Shown one piece after another: positions 28,436 through 38,126 of a stretch of 64,000 nt of DNA. A model generated the notes under the pieces. The model had not been told where the DNA came from and did no database searches. It saw only the letters and a program-made list of their open reading frames with translations. The stretch covers positions 80,874 through 144,873 of the forward strand of contig NZ_WRXN01000017.1 of the NCBI RefSeq assembly GCF_009758205.1, read 5' to 3'. How positions within the stretch are numbered: the first letter of the stretch is position 1; each line of letters begins with the position of its first letter. The translations under genes and the position numbers were made by a program. Origin of the DNA: Chitinophaga tropicalis. Its GTDB lineage: Bacteria > Bacteroidota > Bacteroidia > Chitinophagales > Chitinophagaceae.

Positions 28436-29473
28436 ATGACAATAGACTGGTTCTTTATCCTTGAAAAGATCTTGCTGATATCAGGCGTACTTGCAATATC
28501 GCTGATAGTAGCCATGTATTCCACATGGGGTGAGAGAAAGGTGGCAGGTGTAATGCAGGACAGGATCGGCCCTAACAGGGCCGGCTTCATGGGATTGCTG
28601 CAACCGCTCGCAGATGGTGGAAAACTGTTCTTTAAGGAAGAGATCATACCCGGCAGTTCCAACCGTTTTCTTTTCATATTAGGCCCTTCCCTCGCCATGA
28701 TGGTGGCCTGTATGACCAGCGCGGTAATACCCTGGGGAGATACACTGACCATTGCAGGACGTACTATATCCCTGCAGGTGGCAGACATCAACATCGGTAT
28801 CCTCTATATTTTCGGCGTAGTGAGCTTAGGCGTTTACGGCATCATGCTGGGCGGCTGGGCTTCCAACAATAAATACTCCCTGCTGGCATCTGTGCGTGCA
28901 GCATCCCAGATCATTTCCTACGAACTGGCAATGGGCCTGTCCCTCATAGCACTGCTGATGATGACCGGTACACTGAGCATTAAAGAGATAGTAGAACAAC
29001 AGCGTCACAGCTTGTGGAACGTACTGTACCAGCCACTTGGCTTCCTGATCTTCCTGGTATGTTCTTTCGCTGAGTGTAACCGTACTCCGTTTGACCTTCC
29101 CGAAGCTGAGAATGAGCTGAACGGCGGTTATCACCTGGAGTATTCTTCCATGAAGCTGGGCTTTTACCTGTTTGCTGAATATATCAACATGTTTATCAGC
29201 TCTGCGCTGATGTCCAGCCTGTACTTTGGTGGATACAGCTTCCCTTATATGGACAGCCTGGGCCTGAGCCCTAACCTGACCACCATACTGGGTACAGTGG
29301 CGCTGTTCGTGAAAATCATTTTCTTCCTGTTCTTCTTCATGTGGGTACGCTGGACCATCCCGCGTTTCCGTTATGACCAGCTGATGCGTCTGGGTTGGAA
29401 TATCATGATCCCGCTGGCGCTGGCCAATATGCTGATAACAGGTGCGATCGTATTATATCGCAGCACACATTAA
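28436..29473 (+). CDS. nuoH: NADH-quinone oxidoreductase subunit H
   Basis: 345 residues from the ATG at 28436 (a TTG-initiated frame begins 12 bases earlier). Eight or so transmembrane helices; ERKVAGVMQDRIGPNRAG and AECNRTPFDLPEAENELNGGYH are ND1/NuoH signatures with the quinone-channel acidic residues. The 3' end abuts the nuoI frame. Confidence 0.96.
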   Translation: MTIDWFFILEKILLISGVLAISLIVAMYSTWGERKVAGVMQDRIGPNRAGFMGLLQPLADGGKLFFKEEIIPGSSNRFLFILGPSLAMMVACMTSAVIPWGDTLTIAGRTISLQVADINIGILYIFGVVSLGVYGIMLGGWASNNKYSLLASVRAASQIISYELAMGLSLIALLMMTGTLSIKEIVEQQRHSLWNVLYQPLGFLIFLVCSFAECNRTPFDLPEAENELNGGYHLEYSSMKLGFYLFAEYINMFISSALMSSLYFGGYSFPYMDSLGLSPNLTTILGTVALFVKIIFFLFFFMWVRWTIPRFRYDQLMRLGWNIMIPLALANMLITGAIVLYRSTH

Positions 29474-29497
29474 TTGACGACTTTTAAAACGCATGAT

Positions 29498-30001
29498 ATG
29501 CAAGCTTTAACGAATAGGGCAAAACCGGTAGACCGCAGGCCCATGACATTTATGGAGAAGATCTACCTGCCGGCTATTGCGAAGGGAATGGGTATCACTC
29601 TCAAACATATATTCCAGAAGAAGGAAACAGTACGCTATCCTGAACAGAAGAGGCCTTTCAGCCCTGTGTTCCGCGGATTGCACGTACTGAACCGTGACGC
29701 GGAAGGACGTGAGAACTGTACCGCCTGTGGATTATGTGCTGTAGCCTGCCCCGCTGAAGCTATCACTATGGAAGCAGCCGAAAGAAAACCAGGTGAAGAG
29801 AACCTGTACCGCGAAGAGAAATATGCTGCCCGTTATGAGATCAACATGCTGCGTTGCATTTTCTGCGGTTTTTGTGAAGAGGCCTGTCCTAAAGATGCTA
29901 TCTATCTGACAGAAACATTTGCACCCGCTCACTACAAACGTGAAGGGTTCATTTATGGCAAAAAGGATCTGCTGGTCCCAATGCCCGGAGAAAAGAAATA
30001 A
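29498..30001 (+). CDS. nuoI: NADH-quinone oxidoreductase subunit I
   Basis: 168 residues from the ATG at 29498. Two [4Fe-4S] ferredoxin motifs: CTACGLCAVACP and CIFCGFCEEACP (clusters N6a and N6b). It links NuoG to NuoB. The frame is open to the nuoH stop, but an ATG start gives the family's normal N-terminus. Confidence 0.95.
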   Translation: MQALTNRAKPVDRRPMTFMEKIYLPAIAKGMGITLKHIFQKKETVRYPEQKRPFSPVFRGLHVLNRDAEGRENCTACGLCAVACPAEAITMEAAERKPGEENLYREEKYAARYEINMLRCIFCGFCEEACPKDAIYLTETFAPAHYKREGFIYGKKDLLVPMPGEKK

Positions 30002-30045
30002 GCATTAAAAAGAAAGAGCATAAATCACAATAGTTTTATATAGCA

Positions 30046-30558
30046 ATGGGAATGAGTTTACAACAAATCGTTTTCGGGGTACTTTCCATCATCTCTATTA
30101 TATCCGCCCTTGGCGTGATACTCAGCAAGAATCCCGTAACCAGCGTCCTTTGCCTGATCGTAACCTTTTTCACCATAGCAGGGCATTATATCATGCTCAA
30201 CGCGCAGTTCCTGGCCGTGGTGCACATCATAGTATATGCAGGCGCTATCATGGTACTGTTCCTGTTCGTGATCATGCTGATGAACCTGAATGCAGAGATA
30301 GAACCTCAGAAACGAAGCTGGCTTAAATACGCCGGCGCAATCAGCGGTGGTGCATTATTGCTGGTATTGCTGGCTGCTCTCCGTGAAGCCAGCGTTTCTT
30401 CCCTGCAGCCCGGAGCTGTTGAAATAGGGCTGATCTCCAATCTTGGCAAAACATTATTCAGTACATACGTTCTTCCTTTTGAAGTGAGCAGTATCCTGTT
30501 CCTCAGCGCAATGGTAGGCGCCGTGGTGATCGGGAAGAAAGAAGGTCATGAATCATAA
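30046..30558 (+). CDS. nuoJ: NADH-quinone oxidoreductase subunit J
   Basis: 170 residues, five transmembrane helices. The HIIVYAGAIMVLFLFVIMLMNL segment is the ND6/NuoJ signature, including the pi-bulge helix region. Confidence 0.95.
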   Translation: MGMSLQQIVFGVLSIISIISALGVILSKNPVTSVLCLIVTFFTIAGHYIMLNAQFLAVVHIIVYAGAIMVLFLFVIMLMNLNAEIEPQKRSWLKYAGAISGGALLLVLLAALREASVSSLQPGAVEIGLISNLGKTLFSTYVLPFEVSSILFLSAMVGAVVIGKKEGHES

Positions 30559-30598
30559 GTAAGATACCATATTCTGAAAACTAACAATCCAATATAAA

Positions 30599-30916
30599 AT
30601 GCCTGTTCAATATTATATTTTCTTAAGCATTGTGCTCTTTTGTATAGGAGTGATGGGAGTGCTGATGCGCAGGAATGCCATCATCATTTTCATGTGTGTG
30701 GAGCTGATGCTGAATGCTGTAAACCTCCTGATGGTAGCCTTCTCTAAAATGTGGGCAGACGCAGGCCGTGTAGACGCTGCAGGGGCACAGATCTTTGTAT
30801 TCTTTATCATGGTGGTAGCTGCGGCAGAAGTGGCGGTAGGCCTGGCCATTATTGTAATGGTATACAGGAAATCGCAATCAGTGGATATAAATATCATGAA
30901 CAGGCTGAAGAATTAA
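30599..30916 (+). CDS. nuoK: NADH-quinone oxidoreductase subunit K
   Basis: 105 residues, three transmembrane helices. MCVELMLNAVNLLMVAF and AAEVAVGLAIIVMVYR contain the two conserved Glu of the NuoK/ND4L proton path. Confidence 0.96.
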   Translation: MPVQYYIFLSIVLFCIGVMGVLMRRNAIIIFMCVELMLNAVNLLMVAFSKMWADAGRVDAAGAQIFVFFIMVVAAAEVAVGLAIIVMVYRKSQSVDINIMNRLKN

Positions 30917-30961
30917 TAGCCTGATCGTAATTGTTGTAAATCGTAATTAGTATTTGAATAG

Positions 30962-32872
30962 ATGATACATCTAGTTTGGCTGGTACCATTTTTACCATTA
31001 TTAGGATTCCTGGTGAATGGATTGGGAAGAAGATACCTTTCCAGATCACTGGCGGGTATTATAGGAAGCGGGGCCGTCCTGGCTGCTTTTGTTGTTAGCT
31101 TACTGATCTTCCTGGATGTTGTGAAACAGCCGGAAGAGTGGACAGGCCAGGTGGTTACATTGTTCGACTTTATTTCGGCAGGCACGCTGCATATCCCTTT
31201 TGCTTTCCAGGTAGACCAGCTGAGCGCTTTATTCCTCCTGATCATTACAGGCGTAGGCTCCCTGATCCATATTTACTCTACTTCTTACATGCATGATGAG
31301 ACCAGCGAAGGGTTTGCACGTTACTTTGCTTACCTGAACCTGTTCGTCTTCTCTATGCTGATCCTGGTACTGGGCGCCAACTACGTGATGATGTTCATCG
31401 GCTGGGAAGGTGTAGGCCTTTGCTCTTATCTCCTGATAGGCTACTGGTTTAAGAATACCAATTATGGCAATGCCGCCAAGAAAGCTTTCATCATGAACCG
31501 TATCGGTGACCTCGGCTTCCTGCTGGGTATCTTTACCATGATAGTGGCCTTCGGCAGCGTTTCTTTCTCAGAAGTGGCTGATAAAGCTGCAGTACTGGGA
31601 CCCAACAATAACACAATAGCTATTATAGCACTCCTGCTTTTTGTAGGTGCGGCAGGTAAATCCGCTCAGATACCTTTATATACCTGGTTACCGGATGCGA
31701 TGGCGGGTCCTACCCCCGTATCTGCACTGATCCATGCTGCTACGATGGTGACTGCCGGTATCTATATGATAGCCCGCAGCAACATGCTTTATACCCTGGC
31801 TCCCTGCATACAGACCGTTGTAGCTGTAATAGGCCTGGCAACTGCTGTACTGGCGGCTACCATAGCCCTGAAACAGGATGATATCAAAAAAGTACTGGCC
31901 TATTCTACCGTGAGCCAGCTGGGTTACATGTTCCTGGCGCTGGGTGTAGGTGCCTATACCACCGCTGTGTTCCATGTAATGACACACGCATTCTTTAAAG
32001 CATTATTGTTCCTCGGTTCCGGCTCTGTGATCCACGCAATGGGTGGCGAGCAGGATATCAAAAAAATGGGGGGACTTAAAAAATATATGCCGGTTACCCA
32101 TGTAACCTTCCTGATAGGTTGCCTGGCCATTGCCGGTATACCGGGTCTTTCCGGTTTCTTCTCCAAAGATGAAATACTGGCGCATACATTTGTCTCAAAT
32201 AAGCTGATGTACGCTATCTCGCTGCTCACAGCGCTGATGACCGCCTTTTACATGTTCCGTTTATACTTCATCACTTTCACCGGCAAATTCCGCGGTACGC
32301 ACGAGCAGGAGCATCATTTGCATGAAAGCCCTGCAGCAATGACCATTCCGCTGATAGTACTGGCTATCCTTTCTGTGATAGGTGGTTATGTTGGCTTACC
32401 GGAAGTATTTGGTATGGGTAACAAGCTGGAAGAATACATGGCGCCGATCTTTAAACTTTCCGCGCCTTTTGCCCATGTGCATGAGCATTTGTCGCACAAC
32501 ACCGAATGGCTGCTGATGGCGCTCAGCTCCGTACTGGTGATCATCACCATCTTCTTTGCACGCAGTCAGTTCCGTAATTATGAAGATAACGGTGAGGTAC
32601 GTACCGGCCTTGCCAAAGTGCTGGAAAACAAATGGTATGTGGATGAACTGTACGATGCTATCATAGTAAAACCTCTCGGGTTATTGAGTAAGTTCTTTGA
32701 AGACGCAATAGAAAAGTCTGGTATAGACAGGCTGGTGAACGGGGCAGGACGTCTGGTGCATTGGGGTAGCCAGCAGGCACGCTTGCTGCAGAACGGACAG
32801 GTAGGTTTCTACATATTCGCCATGGTTATCGGAATGGTAGTTTTATTCGTGATTGGTTTTCTATTTAAATAG
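30962..32872 (+). CDS. nuoL: NADH-quinone oxidoreductase subunit L
   Basis: 636 residues with about 16 transmembrane helices and a long C-terminal lateral helix region. Antiporter-like proton-pumping subunit: MFIGWEGVGLCSYLLIGYW, YTWLPDAMAGPTPVSALIHAATMVTAG and HAFFKALLFLGSGSVIHA hold the conserved Glu, Lys and His residues. Confidence 0.97.
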   Translation: MIHLVWLVPFLPLLGFLVNGLGRRYLSRSLAGIIGSGAVLAAFVVSLLIFLDVVKQPEEWTGQVVTLFDFISAGTLHIPFAFQVDQLSALFLLIITGVGSLIHIYSTSYMHDETSEGFARYFAYLNLFVFSMLILVLGANYVMMFIGWEGVGLCSYLLIGYWFKNTNYGNAAKKAFIMNRIGDLGFLLGIFTMIVAFGSVSFSEVADKAAVLGPNNNTIAIIALLLFVGAAGKSAQIPLYTWLPDAMAGPTPVSALIHAATMVTAGIYMIARSNMLYTLAPCIQTVVAVIGLATAVLAATIALKQDDIKKVLAYSTVSQLGYMFLALGVGAYTTAVFHVMTHAFFKALLFLGSGSVIHAMGGEQDIKKMGGLKKYMPVTHVTFLIGCLAIAGIPGLSGFFSKDEILAHTFVSNKLMYAISLLTALMTAFYMFRLYFITFTGKFRGTHEQEHHLHESPAAMTIPLIVLAILSVIGGYVGLPEVFGMGNKLEEYMAPIFKLSAPFAHVHEHLSHNTEWLLMALSSVLVIITIFFARSQFRNYEDNGEVRTGLAKVLENKWYVDELYDAIIVKPLGLLSKFFEDAIEKSGIDRLVNGAGRLVHWGSQQARLLQNGQVGFYIFAMVIGMVVLFVIGFLFK

Positions 32873-32930
32873 TAAATAGCTTGTTTGCCTCCGGGCAAAG
32901 GAACAGAAAAAGACAAGTTTAAGATAAGTT

Positions 32931-34367
32931 ATGTTGACAGTATTACTCATATTGATCCCTTTGGTTGCCGGCCTCATTACGTTTGGTCTGAAGGGGTCCG
33001 GCCCTAAGGCGCTGGCGTTGATAGCGTCTATTGCATCGCTGGCAGTGACGGTTGCAGCTTTGTTCCAGTTTCGCACTGCCCCTGAGGCATTGCAGCTGAC
33101 AGCCAGCTGGATACCGCAACTGGGAGCTCAGTTCAGCGTTGGCCTGGATGGCATGGGCATGATGCTTTGTTTGCTTACAGCTATTTCTTTCCTGCTGATC
33201 TTCATCGTTATCAATAACAGGAATTATGAGCGCGCCAATAGTTTCTATGGCCTGATGCTGCTTTCACAGGCAGGCCTGATAGGTGTATTCTCTGCCTATG
33301 ATGCACTGTTGTTCTACGTATTCTGGGAACTGGCACTGATCCCTGTATATTTCCTCTGCTCTCTGTGGGGCGGAGAAAAGAGGATCCCGGTTACCTTCAA
33401 ATTCTTCGTTTACACGTTTGCAGGTTCCCTGCTGATGCTGGTGGGCCTGATCTATATCTACCTGCAGTTACCTGACAAATCTTTCAGCTATGCTGCTTTC
33501 ACCAGTGGCGTACTGTCTCCGAAAGACCAGTCATGGCTGTTCTGGCTTTTCTTTGTGGCATTTGCCATCAAGATGCCGGTGTTTCCTTTCCATACCTGGC
33601 AGCCGGATACTTATGAACAATCTCCTACACCTGTTACAATGGTGCTTTCCGGTATCATGGTGAAAATGGGTCTGTTCGGTGTGATCCGCTGGTTGCTGCC
33701 GGTGCTGCCATCAGGCGCTTATATGTGGTCTGAAGTAGCAATTGTGCTGTCAATTATCGGTATCATCTATGCTTCCTGCATTGCTATCGTACAATCTGAT
33801 TTCAAACGCCTGATCGCTTATTCTTCCATCGCGCACATCGGTCTGATGAGCGCCGCGATCTTCGCCAATAATGAACAAAGTCTCCAGGGTGTACTGATCC
33901 AGCTGTTCAACCACGGTATCAACATTATCGGGTTGTGGATCATCGTAGAGATCATCCAGCAACGTCTGAAAGTGAAGAACATGAATGAGCTGGGTGGTAT
34001 AGCTACATATGCTCCGAATATAGCGATCTTCCTGGTGATCATCAGTTTAGCCAATGTTGCATTGCCGCTTACCAATGGTTTCATCGGGGAATTCCTGATG
34101 TTCAGTGGTTTGTTCCAGTATAATGTATGGTTTATGGCAGTTGCCGGTCTGGGTATCATCCTTGCCGCTGTATATACGCTGAACATGGTGCAGAAGGTGA
34201 TTTTCGGAGAGGCAAATACGCTTACGTCCACTACTACTGATCTGACAGGAAATGAGCTGCTTGCACTGAGCGTGATAGTGGTGATCATCATCGCAATGGG
34301 TGTATATCCCAAACCGATGCTGGACCTGGTAAGCAGCACTACTGAATTGGTTAATAAGGTTTATTAA
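32931..34367 (+). CDS. nuoM: NADH-quinone oxidoreductase subunit M
   Basis: 478 residues, about 14 helices. YVFWELALIPVYFL carries the key Glu, KMPVFPFHTWQPDTYEQSPTPV the Lys helix, and IAYSSIAHIGLM the later signature. Proton-pumping antiporter-like subunit. Confidence 0.97.
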   Translation: MLTVLLILIPLVAGLITFGLKGSGPKALALIASIASLAVTVAALFQFRTAPEALQLTASWIPQLGAQFSVGLDGMGMMLCLLTAISFLLIFIVINNRNYERANSFYGLMLLSQAGLIGVFSAYDALLFYVFWELALIPVYFLCSLWGGEKRIPVTFKFFVYTFAGSLLMLVGLIYIYLQLPDKSFSYAAFTSGVLSPKDQSWLFWLFFVAFAIKMPVFPFHTWQPDTYEQSPTPVTMVLSGIMVKMGLFGVIRWLLPVLPSGAYMWSEVAIVLSIIGIIYASCIAIVQSDFKRLIAYSSIAHIGLMSAAIFANNEQSLQGVLIQLFNHGINIIGLWIIVEIIQQRLKVKNMNELGGIATYAPNIAIFLVIISLANVALPLTNGFIGEFLMFSGLFQYNVWFMAVAGLGIILAAVYTLNMVQKVIFGEANTLTSTTTDLTGNELLALSVIVVIIIAMGVYPKPMLDLVSSTTELVNKVY

Positions 34368-34394
34368 AAAGTTGTTCTTTCGTAACACAGGAAT

Positions 34395-35771
34395 ATGAAT
34401 GCATTAATATCTACTGCTTTAGCGGGTGTTGTAATGATGTTTGCGGGGTTATTTATTCGTAATAAGCAGCACATTAAGTTTGTTGCCATCGCGGCGCTGT
34501 TGATCGTATCAGTGGCCAACCTGGCGGAATTATCTACCATTGAGGGAGGCAGCCGTACCGTACTGGGTATGGTCACTGTCAGCCATTTCAGCATCCTGTT
34601 CAATGCTATTGCATTTGGCGCTACGCTGATATACTTCCTGTTGTCAGGAAGTGCGTTTGAGAAAGTAGGAGAGCATGTAGCAGATTATTTTGCACTGGTG
34701 TTCTTTATCCTCTCAGGTATAACGCTGGCATCTTCCTTCAGCAACCTGTTAATGCTTTTCCTGGCAATAGAGATCATTTCCATCCCCCAGTACATACTGG
34801 CGGGCAGCAATAAAAGAACGCCCAAGAGCAGCGAGGCTTCCCTGAAGTACTTCCTGATGGGCTCTTTCTCTACCGGTATCCTGCTGATGGGTATTACCCT
34901 GATCTACGGTGCTGCCGGTACGTTTAACATCGAAGAGCTGGGACTGGGCAATGGTGACATAAATCCGCTGGCATTATGCGGTATCATCCTGCTGGCATTT
35001 GCCCTGTCTTTCAAAGTATCTGCGGCTCCGTTCCACTTCTGGACGCCCGATGTATACGATGGTTCTCCTACCGTATTCACTTCTTTCATGGCTACAGTGG
35101 TAAAAGCCGGTAGCTTCATTGCCTTTATCAGGATCTTCCACGGTGCATTTACCGGTACCAACATCAGTGCACACTGGCAGCTGCTCTTGTCTTTGGTAAC
35201 TGCAGCTACCCTGCTGATAGGCAACTTTACGGCCGTGTTCCAGCAGAGTGTTAAACGTATGCTGGCTTATTCCAGTATTGCCCAGGCAGGTTTCATGCTG
35301 TTTGCCGTGATCTCCATGAATAAATATGCCACACAAGGTATTATACTGTATGCTGCTGCTTACAGCGTAGCTACTATCGGTGTGTTTGCAGTAACTATGA
35401 AACTGAAGGATTATACTTTTGATGGATTTAACGGACTGGCACGTACTCAACCGGTACTGGCCGTTACTACTGCCATCTTTGTATGCTCCCTCGCAGGTAT
35501 TCCGCTCACAGCCGGTTTCTTTGCCAAATATTTTGTGCTGACAGCTGCTGTGCAGCAGGGTAACCTGCTCTGGCTTGTGGTATTGGCAGTGCTTTGTGCC
35601 GCTATCAGCGCTTACTATTATTTCCGTGTGATCATCGCCATGTATTTCAAACAGGGAGAACCTGCTACAAAAGAGGAGATCACCGGAGGCTTTAAAGTAA
35701 TGCTGGTGATCACTGCCGCTATCGTAATATTGCTGGGCGTGTTCCCTGGATTGTTACTGAACCTGATCTGA
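34395..35771 (+). CDS. nuoN: NADH-quinone oxidoreductase subunit N
   Basis: 458 residues, about 14 helices; the last nuo gene. LLMLFLAIEIISIPQYILAG, SAAPFHFWTPDVYDGSPT and RMLAYSSIAQAGFM are the antiporter-like signatures. A strong terminator follows 20 bp after the stop. Confidence 0.96.
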   Translation: MNALISTALAGVVMMFAGLFIRNKQHIKFVAIAALLIVSVANLAELSTIEGGSRTVLGMVTVSHFSILFNAIAFGATLIYFLLSGSAFEKVGEHVADYFALVFFILSGITLASSFSNLLMLFLAIEIISIPQYILAGSNKRTPKSSEASLKYFLMGSFSTGILLMGITLIYGAAGTFNIEELGLGNGDINPLALCGIILLAFALSFKVSAAPFHFWTPDVYDGSPTVFTSFMATVVKAGSFIAFIRIFHGAFTGTNISAHWQLLLSLVTAATLLIGNFTAVFQQSVKRMLAYSSIAQAGFMLFAVISMNKYATQGIILYAAAYSVATIGVFAVTMKLKDYTFDGFNGLARTQPVLAVTTAIFVCSLAGIPLTAGFFAKYFVLTAAVQQGNLLWLVVLAVLCAAISAYYYFRVIIAMYFKQGEPATKEEITGGFKVMLVITAAIVILLGVFPGLLLNLI

Positions 35772-35790
35772 TAATATCATCATAAAGAGA

Positions 35791-35823
35791 AAAGAGACGA
35801 ACAATACTGTTCGTCTCTTTTTT
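35791..35823 (+). terminator. Rho-independent terminator of the nuo operon
   Basis: A 13-bp stem (35791-35803 with 35808-35820), loop ATAC, followed by a T run. Confidence 0.92.
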
Positions 35824-35825
35824 AT

Positions 35826-35857
35826 TAAAAAGAAATACCGGCAGGATTGCCGGTATT
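35826..35857 (-). terminator. Terminator for the minus-strand kinase gene
   Basis: A perfect 10-bp stem AATACCGGCA / TGCCGGTATT (35834-35843 and 35848-35857), with an A-rich run on the plus strand at 35826-35833 that is a T run on the minus strand. It is back to back with the nuo terminator. Confidence 0.85.
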
Positions 35858-35888
35858 CTGATTGGTGCTGCTTTTCAAACGATGTGGC

Positions 35889-36941
35889 TTATGGTGCGCC
35901 AGCCACTGAAGAAAGACTTGCTGCCTGTTCAGTGATCGCGTTCAGCAATGTGAGCTGATTACGCGCTCTTGCCAGGTTATGTTGTTCATATTTTGCCCCG
36001 TAATACACATCATCGTTCAGGTAGTCTGCCAGGAAACGGATAGCCTGCATGTATACCATGAACTGACCTGCATAGACCAGGTGCTGTTTTTCCTCTTTAC
36101 TTAATTCTTCTTCCATCTCACTGAGATAGCCATTCACTATAGCATTGAAATAAGATGGCCTGACACTGACCTTACTGAGATCGGTTTCCTCCTCACTGGC
36201 AGGAGAGAGATAAGTCCGCATCATATCCCCGAAGTCGCTTATGAAATAACCCGGCATCATAGTATCCAGGTCTATTACACAGAGCCCTTTCTGCTCATTG
36301 TCAAACAATACGTTACTGATCTTGGTATCATGGTGCATTACCCGCAGCTTAAAGGCAGGGTTCTGCTGTATGGATGAAAATATTTCTGTCAGGAAGGAAT
36401 ATCTTTTCAGCGCCCGGATAACGTCCATGGCTTCTGCCACACGATGCTGATTCCCCTCGCGTATTGCCTGTTCAAACTGTTGGTAACGGAGTGACAGGTT
36501 ATGGAAATCCGGCAGTGTTACCTGTATCTGGCTGCAATCCAATCCGGAGAGAAGTTTTGTGAACCGGCCAAACTGCCTGGCAGCTTCATAGGCCAGTTCT
36601 TCATTATCCACCACATCATAGCTGCGGGAGCCGGTTACGAAGGGCTGCAGACGGAAGTATTCTCCCGTACCGGTGATGACCATATTTTGCTGATCAGCGG
36701 TACGTACAGGTTGTACAAAGAAATAGCCAGGATACTGCTGCTCCAGGTACCGGCCAACGGTATCTATGTTCTGAGCGATCAGCTCCGGCTTTTTAAATAC
36801 CTGGTGATTGATCCTTTGCAGGATATATGATCTCTCTCCGCAGGTTACTTTCCAGGTAGAGTTGATCAGGCCACTGCCAAAGGGGCGGACTTCGCATTCT
36901 CCTGGTTGTAATCCGTAAGCTGTTAAGATATTGGCCTGCAT
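35889..36941 (-). CDS. Sugar-kinase-like phosphotransferase (NahK/APH fold)
   Basis: About 350 residues from the ATG ending at 36941 (MQANILTAYG). It has the aminoglycoside-phosphotransferase kinase fold: ATP-lobe residues around SYILQRINHQVF, the Brenner loop VMHHDTKISNVLFD with the catalytic Asp, and VIDLDTMMPGYFISDFGDM with the metal-binding Asp. The sequence is closest to N-acetylhexosamine 1-kinase (NahK)-type proteins, so phosphorylation of an amino sugar at C1 is a reasonable guess but not proven. A longer frame reaches 37007, but that would place the start inside a LacI-type operator. The lacI-family gene lies just upstream on the same strand. Confidence 0.8.
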   Translation of the reverse strand: MQANILTAYGLQPGECEVRPFGSGLINSTWKVTCGERSYILQRINHQVFKKPELIAQNIDTVGRYLEQQYPGYFFVQPVRTADQQNMVITGTGEYFRLQPFVTGSRSYDVVDNEELAYEAARQFGRFTKLLSGLDCSQIQVTLPDFHNLSLRYQQFEQAIREGNQHRVAEAMDVIRALKRYSFLTEIFSSIQQNPAFKLRVMHHDTKISNVLFDNEQKGLCVIDLDTMMPGYFISDFGDMMRTYLSPASEEETDLSKVSVRPSYFNAIVNGYLSEMEEELSKEEKQHLVYAGQFMVYMQAIRFLADYLNDDVYYGAKYEQHNLARARNQLTLLNAITEQAASLSSVAGAP

Positions 36942-36991
36942 ATATACCTGTATTTCCCAAACATAAGGATAAGATATGAAAGGTGGTATGG

Positions 36992-37003
36992 GCAAACGGT
37001 TGC
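36992..37003. promoter_or_regulatory. Likely LacI-family operator upstream of the kinase
   Basis: GCAAACGGTTGC, a near-perfect palindrome centred on CG, of the kind bound by LacI/PurR-family repressors (compare the E. coli PurR half-site GCAAAC). It is about 50 bp upstream of the kinase start and 22 bp downstream of the lacI-family gene. Confidence 0.5.
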
Positions 37004-37024
37004 GCAAATTTTTCAGCGTAAATA

Positions 37025-38029
37025 TCAGCGGATAACCAGTCTTGAATCCAGTACAACATGCCTGAATTCATTTTTTGCCTGTTTCCCGGTAAGCAGTTCA
37101 AGGAGTATCTCCGTTGCTTTCTGTCCCTGCAGGTAAGGATATTGTTCAACGGAAGCAATAGGTGGGAAAGCCATATAGCTGCTTAAAGGCAGATTTGCAT
37201 AACTTACGAACGTAATATCCTTTCCTATCTGAAGGCCCTGTTCCAGTGCATATTGTACAGCATCTTGGGAAACATAATCATTGAACGCCACGATGGCTGT
37301 CACTTTTCTCTTATTACTCAGCAGTTGTTTCATTGCTTCCCGGGTGCCTTTTCCGGTAAGGTCTGAATTGATATTCAGTGTTGCATCGTATTTCAGCCGG
37401 TGTTTACGCAATGCCTGCTGATAACCGGTAGTCCGCTGCCGGCTGGCAATCAGTTCTTCAGGCCCGTTGATCATGCCTATTACCCGGTGCCCTTTTTCCA
37501 GCAGCAGGGATACCGCCTGCAGGGTACCTGATTCCATATTGCACGCTACATAGTGAATATCAGTAAGATCGGGAATGCGGTCAAAAAATACTACAGGGAT
37601 ATTGTATTTCTGCAGCATTTCAAAGTGACTATAGTCTACCGTATTCTTTGCCAGCGATACCAGCAGCCCGTCCACCCGGTGGTCTTTCATAATATGGGCG
37701 ATCTTTTTTTCTCTTTCGGTATCGTCGTGAGACTGGCCCAGCAGTACCATATAGTCGCTTTTATTGGCCGTATCTTCTATACCGCTGATGGCGGCGGAAA
37801 AGAAGGCTTCAGAGAGCTCCGGAAGGATAATACCCAGGGTAAAGGTCTTTTTCTGCTGGAAGAAAATAGCGGTACGGTTGGGCTCATATTGCAGTTCCCG
37901 TGCCAGGGCCTGCACCTGCATCCGGGTACGCAAACCTATGCGCGGATGGTTATGCAGCGCCCGGGACACTGTAGAAGTGGCCAGGTTCAGCCTTTTAGCT
38001 ATTTCTTTTATGGTAGGTGGATTTGCCAT
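37025..38029 (-). CDS. LacI-family transcriptional regulator
   Basis: 334 residues. The N-terminal helix-turn-helix TIKEIAKRLNLATSTVSRALHNHPRIG is diagnostic. The rest is the periplasmic-binding-protein-like effector domain (DHRVDGLLVSLAK, VVFFDRIPD, KGHRVIGMINGP, VIAFNDYVSQDAVQYALE). It probably senses a sugar and represses the kinase gene that follows on the same strand, through the palindrome at 36992-37003. The hinge residues (YEPNRTA) fit normal minor-groove binding at a central CG. Confidence 0.92.
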   Translation of the reverse strand: MANPPTIKEIAKRLNLATSTVSRALHNHPRIGLRTRMQVQALARELQYEPNRTAIFFQQKKTFTLGIILPELSEAFFSAAISGIEDTANKSDYMVLLGQSHDDTEREKKIAHIMKDHRVDGLLVSLAKNTVDYSHFEMLQKYNIPVVFFDRIPDLTDIHYVACNMESGTLQAVSLLLEKGHRVIGMINGPEELIASRQRTTGYQQALRKHRLKYDATLNINSDLTGKGTREAMKQLLSNKRKVTAIVAFNDYVSQDAVQYALEQGLQIGKDITFVSYANLPLSSYMAFPPIASVEQYPYLQGQKATEILLELLTGKQAKNEFRHVVLDSRLVIR

Positions 38030-38126
38030 CTGGACGAAATTTTCTCCCCTCAGAAGGGATAAAGTAAGCCCCTTTCCGTCTATAGAATAAAAGTACCGGA
38101 AAAAAACTTTTTATTAACTTTAATTC

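Noticed and set aside
36942..37007. Longer N-terminus for the kinase starting at 37007
   Set aside because: It begins with TTG, adds 22 residues not expected for the fold, and would place the LacI-type operator inside the coding region.
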